The notes below the pieces were generated by a model. It had not been told where the DNA came from and ran no database searches. It saw only the letters and a list, made by a program, of their open reading frames with translations. From contig CM061918.1 of NCBI GenBank assembly GCA_031002005.1, positions 59,401,478 through 59,465,477 of the forward strand: 64,000 bases of DNA, in the 5' to 3' direction. How positions within the stretch are numbered: the stretch's first letter is position 1; the number at the start of each line of letters is the position of its first letter. The stretch comes from Vandiemenella viatica. Its lineage: Eukaryota; Arthropoda; Insecta; Orthoptera; Morabidae. Positions 56,511-64,000 of this stretch are shown piece after piece. The position numbers and the translations under genes are program-made.

Positions 56511-57283
56511 TAGCTGGGACACACGACTTCGTTCGTGTTTGTTAAGAATTTGTATTGACAACTACAGACATCTAACAACCATAGTGCACGACAGGAGACA
56601 CGATTCTACTACCACACACAAACACCAATGGACTATTGGACTGTGCTATGTAGTTGTGGCAGCAGAGTGAAATATACGGAGACACGTGTCTTTCGTCGAA
56701 ATACGAAAATATCCTTGATCGGTCACTTTCAACCACCATATCTCCCACACTACCACTGTTACTGAAAATCGGACGATGTTGTGATCGAAAGGTGACTCTG
56801 TGTTACTACCACACACAAACGCCAGTGATCTTCGATATATAGTTTTCGCTGAAAAGTGATACACCATAACACATGCGTCTTTGGCAGAAATATGAAATTG
56901 CCGCAGGTCTACCACTTTGACCCCCATATCTCCCACATCCCCATAGCTACCGACATCTAACAATCATAGTGCATGACAGGAGACACGATTCTACTGACAC
57001 ACACAAACACCAATGGTCTATGCTACGTAGTTGTGGGAGGAAAGAGAAGTATAAGAAGACACAATTCTTTGGTCGAAATATGAAAACGCCCTGCATTGGC
57101 CAAGTTTAATCATCATATCTCCCACATCCCCACAGCTATCGACATTCGGCCAACGTTGTGCACGACAAGAAACTCCATGCTACTTCCACACACAAAGACC
57201 AGTGATCTGTACTTGGTACTGGTGGCTGAAAAGTGAAATATATGAAAACACACGTCTATTTTGATATATATATATATAAGATT
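56511..57283. repeat. Dispersed repeat with about 189-bp tandem units, copy 2
   Basis: Starts TAGCTGGGACACACGACTTC and ends in (TA)n AAGATT as copy 1 at 22107. CATATCTCCCACA recurs at about 56737, 56926 and 57115, a period of 189 bp. Each unit also has an ACCACACACAAACxCCA piece and a TTTGGTCGAAATAxGAAA piece. Confidence 0.8.
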
Positions 57284-57384
57284 GCTAGGGCGGTAAAATT
57301 TCCTTACATAACATTCAGCGTTTTTTTTCCCCACCATTTTCATTGTTTTGTTACTTGGGGTTAAAAACACAGGCGGGCAATAGT

Positions 57385-58330
57385 AATGACGTCAGTTTTT
57401 ATTTAGCGTATGATGCTGTATCACTTTTATAGCATTCAATAACAATTATACAGTATTCAACGAACAATCTTGTTTCAAAGTAGACACACATATATACACA
57501 GCTCAGCGGACAATGCCCACAACCGGCCACTGAGACAGGATCTCCAGTCACAACCACTACAACGTGACGTCGAGGCGCTAAAACCAATCCACCGCTTCCG
57601 GCGTGGCCAAATTTAGGCCCTCCAGACTACCAGGAAAGGCACGCAGTGGACAATCCTGCACAATGTGCGACACAGTTTGTAAAACCTCACCGCAGTCACA
57701 GTGCGGAGAATCTGCCCAGCCTCAGATGTGGAGAGTTGAAGCAGTTCTTCTCGTACAACATCTAATCCGATTTAATTTGCAGCAAACTGACCGCGGTAAG
57801 TTGAAACCTGGTATTTTTGGGCAGGGATTGGTAATATGCACTATGACCTGTGGTGTTGACGATGCCCATTCCGCTGTCCAGCTATCTGTAGGGCTGAATG
57901 AGTTAGGTGCTAGAGTGACAGCAGTCTTCCAGGTAGGGCTTTTTTTTTTTTTTGTAACTGCTTTACGTCTCTTTTTAACATCGAGGTCTTTAGAGACGGG
58001 AAAGGATGGGGGGCAAGGAATGGGAAGGAATTCGGCCATGGCCTTTTGAAGGAAGCATCCCGGCATTTGCCTGGAGTGATTTGGGGAAACCATGGAAAAC
58101 CCAAATCTGGATGCCCGGACGGGGATTTTGAACCGCCGTCCTCCCGAATGCGAGGCGAGAACGCTAACCGTTACACCGCCCCGCTCGGTCCCAGGTAGGG
58201 CGACGTGACTTCAGCCTTCTTTGTATTCCCTAACATCTCCATGGATGGGAAGAGCCTCATTGTTCAAAATTCTCGACCATAGTTTTATTAGAACCTTTTG
58301 CCTTCGAATGTGAGGTGGTGGAATGTCAGT
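57385..58330 (-). pseudogene. LINE ORF2 C-terminal region, split by a SINE
   Basis: Minus strand, from 58330: LTDIPPPHIRRQKVLIKLW, NNEALPIHGDV, then the SINE. After it come WTAEWASS-like, IPGFNLPRSVCCKLNRIR and SPHCDCGEVLQTVSHIVQDC followed by PLRAFPGSLEGLNLATPEAV. The last holds a C-x-C-x8-H-x4-C pattern like that ending many non-LTR ORF2 proteins. An in-frame TAG near 57578 falls just before the expected end. Downstream to 57385 is a short 3' untranslated region. It is unlike the LINE relics in the arms in sequence, so a fifth LINE lineage. Confidence 0.8.
57940..58190 (-). repeat. SINE family 1 with perfect 11-bp target duplication
   Basis: CCAGGTAGGGC at 57929-57939 and 58191-58201 fixes the true ends of the family. 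The plus strand starts with a T run and ends CGCTCGGTC, so the element begins GACCGAGCG and ends in poly-A. The head has GGCGGTTCAAAATCCCC (B box with an extra base). This is the youngest-looking copy. Confidence 0.95.
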
Positions 58331-58811
58331 AAGATGGTACCTATGAAGGCAACTTAAATTATTGTAAAAATTAATTCATACTGTCTTATGCTGAAATACA
58401 GAATACTGTTTCTCATTCTCGCCTACGATAATCTCGATGTCGCCGAGGCATAAGGCCAGAAGCAAAAAAATTCTATCCAACTGTGTGTGTGCGTGTGAGT
58501 GTTTATGTGTGTGTGTGGCGTGCTCCACAGTTATCTATATGCCTACTACTGAATTGTCTCTGTCACTCCATTTCGCACCAAGTCAATGGCCAAAATTAGT
58601 CGCAAATGGTAACTTCCACACCTCCCGGTGTCTGTAATACCGTCTTCACTCTGTAGCCAAGATCAGCGATGGAGTCCTCTCACTGTGTGTAATCAACAAC
58701 TCCATTGATCTCTGTCTGAAAATCGACAAAAAGAAGCACTGATTCAGCCAATTCTTACTTATGTGTCTTTTAATTGCATCGTAAACAGCTATTTATCAGC
58801 TGTTTGTAAAA
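58331..58811. other. SINE tail, short (GT)n, otherwise unassigned
   Basis: 58415-58470 is a tail-only SINE family 1 piece (GATAATCTCGATGTCGCCGA, then GGCATAAGGCCAGAAGC and an A run). It is followed by a short TGTGTGTGTG tract (58481-58518). No gene. Confidence 0.5.
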
Positions 58812-58884
58812 GTAGGGCCTAATTTAGTTTCAAGATATTAGGCTATGTAAAAGCAGTAACAATGAAAATAATAATAAAAATACT
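58812..58884 (+). repeat. Retroelement tail shared with the right-arm insertion
   Basis: GTAGGGCCTAATTTAGTTTC, AAGATATTAGGCTATG and AATAATAATAAAAATACT match the tail of the element at 35264-36113, so this is a second copy of that family's 3' end. Confidence 0.75.
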
Positions 58885-59204
58885 ATCTATAAGCCGATTG
58901 CCTTCAGCACTCGAGGTCATAAATTCTATGATTTGTAATTTCCAGATTAAGAGACTGAAAATAGTTCGTCCGGAAAACCAAAAAGAACTCCTCTATACAT
59001 CACCAATGTAAAATACAAACTAATTTTACTGAAGATAGCATTACAGAGGCTTTTCTCAAAGACTTCTAGAAACGACAGCCACTAAAGATGTAGAGCAAAA
59101 TGTGAAGAGTACTTTGAAGGCGATTAGGCTTTGACGGGAATTTATAGTTGTTTTTATGGTCACAGATTCCATGGTTTTTGAACAAATACCTGTAAAGTAA
59201 GTAA

Positions 59205-59425
59205 ATTCGGTTGGTCTTGAGTCCTAGTGACAGAGTTTCGAATCTGCATTTATCGTGGCTACGCCTACAGTTAACGTGGAACCCGATCCACGGAACATCC
59301 TGTCATAGCTCATATGGTCAAATCACAACTACCAACAATTCCTGAAAACACCGGGTTATGAAACCAGGACAGGACACCAGACTTTTGAAAGCAAGCGCCT
59401 TAACCACTTTAATCACATTTTATTG
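59205..59425 (-). repeat. SINE family 3 copy
   Basis: On the minus strand: GTGGTTAAGGCGCTTGCTTT (A-box region), GGTTTCATAACCCGG, a central part, then TTCCGTGGATCGGGTTCCAC and ACGTTAACTGT. It shares this last block with the copies at 60415 and 61043. Confidence 0.65.
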
Positions 59426-59469
59426 ATTTTCTTTTTAGCCAACTCGATAGTCATTATGTGTTATCCTGT

Positions 59470-59640
59470 GATTTCAGTTTATCAAGTATGCATTTTCTCC
59501 ATCCGGTTGTACACACCACAGGGCGGACATTACATTCACAGACACAAAACTTAAACACCCATGCCCGCAACCGGACTCGAATAGGCGACCTTCGGCACGC
59601 GGAGCTCTCTCTTCCTTCTTTCTGCTCGGTTCTTGTATTG
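59470..59640 (-). repeat. Possible tRNA-related repeat
   Basis: The minus strand contains GGTCGCCTATTCGAGTCCGG, compatible with a B box. Only one copy in the window, so its repetitive nature is not shown. Confidence 0.3.
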
Positions 59641-60009
59641 CCTGCCAGATGGAGCGCGCATCTGCCGTATGCTTCTTGCAGAATTTGGCGACATTCGTCT
59701 CCAACCCAGCCACACCTTATCATTGTTGTTCTTCCAGTTTAAATATGCCGTGCTGGTGTCCTATTATAATTGAAGTTTTCGAAATTATTCAGCATAAGAT
59801 TCTACATCTACCGGGAACACCGGCCGTCCGCCTGACAGATGAGCTTACTACCAATTTATTCACGGAATGTTTTCGATTATTGTAATGTCCAATTCTCGTA
59901 TAAATATTTGAAATGAAAACTTCTGTAGCCGGTGTTAGGTGGGGAGTAAATTTGTGAGTTCGCGACTTTCCGTCACCGAAAGTCTACGACGTGTTGCGAG
60001 TATGATATG

Positions 60010-60117
60010 CGTATTGGACGCTATTTGGATGGATAAAATCTTATTAGTTCGCGTCACCAACATGCTAATGTTTGCAGTATATCTGTAGCTATACGTATAC
60101 GTGTTGCGCTTGGACAA
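60010..60117. repeat. Local duplication, unit 1
   Basis: GACGCTATTTGGATGGATAA, AGTTCGCGTCACCAACATGC, TATCTGTAGCTAT and GTGTTGCGC recur about 970 bp downstream (60985-61043 and 61284-61320), where a SINE splits the second unit. Confidence 0.75.
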
Positions 60118-60414
60118 CAGTGAAAGTAGAGATTATACTTGTAACCAATATATAAAAATGAATATTTGTTGTTCTTTTTGTCAATGTTCTTCCTACAAAC
60201 ACACAGTTTTTATACGATTTTAATGGAACTTCGCAAACATATACGGGTACTTTAAAATAAACAGAAAAACACTTTACATTTTATTTACAAAAACCTAAAC
60301 CCCCCTCCACGTTTCTCCCTCGCCTTGATTTCTGTTAGCGTTCATCACACAAACCGACAGTTTCTATCAGATTTTGATAGCACTTAGCATGCGTACACTT
60401 AAAAAAAAAAAGTC

Positions 60415-60955
60415 TGGTAGCTCGGTGGTTAAGATGCTTCCTTCCAAAAATTTCTCTCTCCGGTCGCAAGTTTAAATCCTATGGGGGGCAGGAATTTCTT
60501 GTTTTGTTTAAATATATGAGCTACACCTGGACGTTCCGTGGTTCTGATTCCACGTTTAACTCTGGGCCACTGAGGAAATGAATTGGCCTTCCTGCCTCTG
60601 ACACAATAGCTTGGTACACAGGACCGCATTTAAGCATAGGCTACATAGGCTGTAGCCTAGGGGCCCGCACCACAAAGGGGCCCGCACCACAAAAAGAGGG
60701 GCCCCTCACCACAACCCTCGCCTGGGCAGGTAGTAGAGCTAAAAAAAATGTCGCCCATAAATTTTTTAGGGCGAATTACGAATATTTCTAAATTTTTCGA
60801 AATTTAAGAATCCAGCCACTGCCGACAGGGGGCCCGCACCACATGTATAGCCTAGGGGCCCACAGAGCTTAAATGCGGCCCTGTTGGTACATCTCCTTCG
60901 AGAAGATACGATCAACCTTCGGGTTGTGGACTAAGTTAGATTTTTAGTTTTTGAG
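60415..60955 (+). repeat. SINE family 3 copy, split by a hAT MITE
   Basis: Head GGTAGCTCGGTGGTTAAGAT, CGGTCGCAAGTTTAAATCC, body with GACGTTCCGTGGTTCTGATT and CCACGTTTAAC. It continues after the MITE with TTGGTACATCTCCTTCGAGA. Confidence 0.7.
60619..60883. mobile_element. hAT MITE with perfect 8-bp target duplication
   Basis: Ends CAGGACCGCATTTAAGC and, inverted, GCTTAAATGCGGCCCTG. TTGGTACA occurs at 60611-60618 and 60884-60891. Inner parts GTAGCCTAGGGGCCCGCACC and its inverted partner make a long stem. No coding capacity. Confidence 0.95.
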
Positions 60956-61042
60956 GTGAAAACATCTTCAGGTGTTTTGGGCGATTTTTGGATGGGTAAA
61001 ATGTTATGAGTTCGCGTCACTTTCATGCTAATGTTAACAATT

Positions 61043-61284
61043 TATCTGTAGCGGTTTGGTGGCTCAGTGGTTAAGGTGTCTGACTGGGGAATGAAAGGTT
61101 CCCAGTTCGAATCTCTGTCTCGGGGGGAGGGGGGGGTTCACATACCCTTCACCTATGACACAGATTGCTGTGTAATGTGAAGTACGCCATAATGCTTTTG
61201 TGGATCGAATTGCACGTTAAACTGTCGGTTCTTTGTACCTGGTAGCGCTACCGGGTCATTACGACCACACGGAATTATTATTTA
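61043..61284 (+). repeat. SINE family 3 copy inside a local duplication
   Basis: GTTTGGTGGCTCAGTGGTTA (A box) and CCCAGTTCGAATCTC (B box), then a G run at 61121-61137 and GTGGATCGAATTGCACGTTA. ATCTGTAG before and ATATGTAG after it may be the target duplication. Confidence 0.8.
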
Positions 61285-61439
61285 GTATATATGTAGCTAT
61301 AAGTATGATGTGTTGCGCGTATAATATTCATAGTTTTAAATTTTCACTTTTGTCGGCAGTCCCCATTGTTTTTGTAGTTTTGGAGTTGTAGATGATAGCC
61401 TCTGTTGCCCCATATCACGTTCACGTTTCAGTAACAATC

Positions 61440-61815
61440 TGTCGGTTTAGTGGACCATTGTCCAGTAATTCACCGGTAAGACTTGTCACGTCGGTGGGGA
61501 CATCCTGCCGCAAGACACTGTGCCAAGCGAGAGGAGTCACTAGAACAACGGCCGCAGTGAGTGGGTACTATTTTGTGTCGCCTGGCGGGGGCGGTCGCCT
61601 TGGAAGGTCTGACCACGCCGACGCAAAGCACCCGCTGCCAAACGCCAGTGGCCGTCCACTTTGCCAGGGCGTCCGATGCAGCTGCCGCGCCGTAAGACGA
61701 ATGTCTTACAAGATGTACTGTGCACGGTCTGCAAGGCACGGCGGGCAAACAGTGCTACATCACCAAGCACCGAGGAAAGTGACGACCAAAGACACTGCTC
61801 CCACCGTCGCAGAAT
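61440..61815. other. GC-rich block, function unknown
   Basis: Clearly GC-richer and CpG-richer than its AT-rich surroundings. Open frames exist on both strands (141 codons at 61392-61817; 74 at 61661-61885 with a CTVCKARR piece; 92 and 76 on the minus strand). None shows a domain I can name. Could be an exon, a small CpG island or a transposon piece. Confidence 0.35.
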
Positions 61816-62499
61816 AAATAAACTGGTTAATAAAAGATTTGTCTACTTTCGAATACACCGTCGGAAGGGCTGCACATTTCGATAACTAGTACCAATCGTC
61901 CATCAAATACTATACTGAGATTCAAGAACAAATGCGAGGTGTGACCAATACATTAATGGTGCCTAATTATAAAGACCTTACTGTACATCTTACTTGTTTG
62001 TAGCTGCATGTGAGTACCATGGTGGTCTGATCCAAAAAGCCAGTGCCTAATTACTACCGCATTAATATAATTATCTTACGATATCATATTACGATTTATC
62101 GTACCCCACATTGGGCGCCAAACAGTTCTATCGCTTATTGAGGCCATCACAATTAAATGAACTGTCATTTGAAAATTCCGAATCAAAAGAAAATATTAAT
62201 AGGGATCAACATGGCACTGAGTCATTACAACGTCATAAACACTTTATTAAAACCCGACTTCCACGAAATGAGATTTAAGTGTTAATACCTGTAAATAACT
62301 CGGTATTCAGGCACTCCCTTTGAAAATAAAATTTGTGCTGTCCCGTTCAACGTGGAATTCAAATATTTAATGACTCTTAACTTGACCTTCCCCTCTGGTG
62401 CAGTATTAAGCTTGGTTACCATATTGATTGATTCTCTTAGTCTTTGCCAACATTACGACCTGAAACAGTGTTTTTATCACGTGAATATAGATACATAGA

Positions 62500-62527
62500 G
62501 GTGGTTTCATTTGCAAATGAAACCACC
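62500..62527. repeat. Perfect 28-bp palindrome
   Basis: GGTGGTTTCATTTG followed at once by its exact reverse complement, with no spacer. The centre ATTTGCAAAT resembles an octamer/POU-type binding site. Could be a hairpin, a symmetric protein site or a transposon end. Confidence 0.85.
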
Positions 62528-64000
62528 AGCTCTTAGTCGCCCAGCTGTGAACAACACCGCAGGAATGTGGGGGCACTCTAAGAGACCTTGAGCCACACCT
62601 CCGAAGCGGGGTGAGAGGGGAGTTTCACTTTCCAATGCAGGACGGCTATTAAGTGTCCTTCGCAGCGAGTCAGAAGCTGTTTAAGGAGCGCCATTGTATT
62701 AGTTTCTTAGTAAAAGCCAAACAGGTTGTATTATGTTGCTGTGCGCCTTAATGTTTTGACGGTGCGTTGTTTTGAACAGGGAGAAGAGAGTCGCTCAAGA
62801 AACAATGCGGAAGATTATTGTTAAGACAGTATTTATGTTTTGTGATGTTTTACATTGCATTTGTGACGTGTATTTCCATAACATAACTCCTTGTTAGCAT
62901 AGATTCAATATCGTCTGTTTGATGCGTATTCACGACTAAACGACTAAAACAATATTGACGAAATTTCACAAGGAAATACTATATATCGTTAGAAAGGACA
63001 TAAGATACTTTGAATAATGTATTTTGTGATGAAATTTTGAAAACTAACCGAACTGTGACAAATGGATGAATAGTATGTCTCTGTAATGTTATATCATTCA
63101 CTCATGCTTTGTTTCTCTCACAGTCAGTTTTCATATTATCTGTTCGTAGTATATATGTTGATTTGCACTGCAATAGATTATTGTTTTGTGTTTATAAGTA
63201 GCTAGCTCACCTGTTTCAAACCTCAAAGACTATACCTTAACAAAGGAAAGCAAAACCAGAAATGTTGGGTACAAAACTGTATTTACATATAATGTCTGCA
63301 GAAAGTGATATGATTTTATCCAATTATAAAAATCTTCCGGTGAAATTGTGGTAGGTGGTCCCCCCCTTTAGTTTGTCGCTATTTTTAAACATCTTACACA
63401 TTGGTTCTGTTCATGAGACAGGTTCAATGGTATAATGGTTTGGTAATGGCTTCCCCGTCATATTATTCCGACTATGTGATTTTTAGGACACCTTTTACGT
63501 AATTTACATCTTTCTATATATAATTCTAGCATTAAAATTCTAAGTCCACGCGTAGGAAGGAAGTCGAGGGTAACAGCTAGTTATATTTATAAATTAAAAC
63601 GCAAGTCTGTAAGGTAAAACTTTGTTATCCCAATACCTTCTATACAATTGGCACCCAAAGAATTAATGTCATTGCTCCCGCAATTTAATTTTCTGCGAAT
63701 AGCACTATACAATTTAGTGGCAAAGAGTACTTTGTGAATTTATTGCATTCGACATCAAACTATAATCCCATGCAACAAAGAGGGAGAATGCACTGCACGT
63801 GAGAATTTGTGACCAAGTAGTTAAGACTGCACAACTGAGTTTTACGTTATTTCTCAATCTTTTTGTTACGGCTTCAAACTTAACTGAAAACGTGAATCAT
63901 TATAGAATATCTACCTTCAAATAAGAAATTTAAAGATGTCATAAACCTGCGAAGCGTACATTTGTACTTAACCTTTATGATTCTGATTATGTGACGTTCA
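62528..64000. other. Unassigned, no gene seen
   Basis: Mostly AT-rich. GGTAACAGCTAGTTATATTTATA at about 63570-63592 resembles the edge of a dispersed element. No open frame of note. Confidence 0.4.

Noticed and set aside
57722..58093. 123-codon minus-strand frame as a new protein
   Set aside because: A chimera of a SINE read backwards and a LINE ORF2 end.
61054..61130. tRNA-like sequence with GTTCGAATC
   Set aside because: Head of SINE family 3, which recurs at 59205 and 60415.
61392..61885. Possible piggyBac-type cysteine-rich C-terminus (CTVCKARR)
   Set aside because: Only one C-x2-C pair, no other piggyBac feature, and the frame is only 74 codons.

Overview
This is a stretch of a large, repeat-rich arthropod genome, probably an insect. 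The evidence is diffuse remains of Tc1/mariner, hAT and several non-LTR retrotransposon families, plus tRNA-derived SINEs. The internal domain of the commonest SINE looks, from memory, like one seen in cockroaches, termites, stick insects and grasshoppers, so a polyneopteran is my best guess (inference, untested). I recognise no host protein-coding gene, rRNA or genuine tRNA gene. Nearly all long open frames are repeat-driven or transposon relics.

The dominant structure is a giant imperfect inverted repeat. Bases 1-20097 are matched in reverse complement, in the same order, by about 24031-50322. A run of exactly 1000 N (20098-21097) and about 3 kb of sequence lie between the arms. Identity is high: roughly 14 differences in the outer 390 bp, counted by eye. 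The left arm reaches the window edge, so the repeat may be longer. It may be a real palindrome-like duplication, or two alleles placed head to head across a scaffold gap. The sequence alone does not decide this.

Left arm, in order: a 19-bp minisatellite; a (GT)n tract; a block with a TATA-like motif; a mariner relic; a LINE relic split by a SINE; more SINEs; an RTE-like LINE relic; a Tc1-like relic; a hAT non-autonomous element; a foldback; a SINE; a LINE 3' end; and the edge of a hAT element, cut by the gap. The right arm repeats this in mirror image. It also carries extra material absent from the left: a Tc1 element that is itself a near-perfect palindrome (30308-31752), a 713-bp probable solo LTR (32226-32938), a 5'-truncated LINE with an RNase H domain (33484-34644), an 850-bp retroelement tail with 12-bp target duplications (35264-36113), a 1.35-kb segment (28520-29872), and a minisatellite grown from about 0.35 to 2.1 kb.

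The core (21098-24706) is a nested stack: a LINE reverse transcriptase split by a hAT element, split by a dispersed tandem repeat, split by a mariner MITE.

From 50323 to 64000 there is no partner in the window. This part holds SINE copies, two hAT-type elements with 8-bp target duplications, a foldback, a TIR-bounded element with internal tandem repeats, a second copy of the dispersed tandem repeat, a LINE 3' region split by a SINE with perfect 11-bp target duplications, a second SINE family, a GC-rich block and a perfect 28-bp palindrome.
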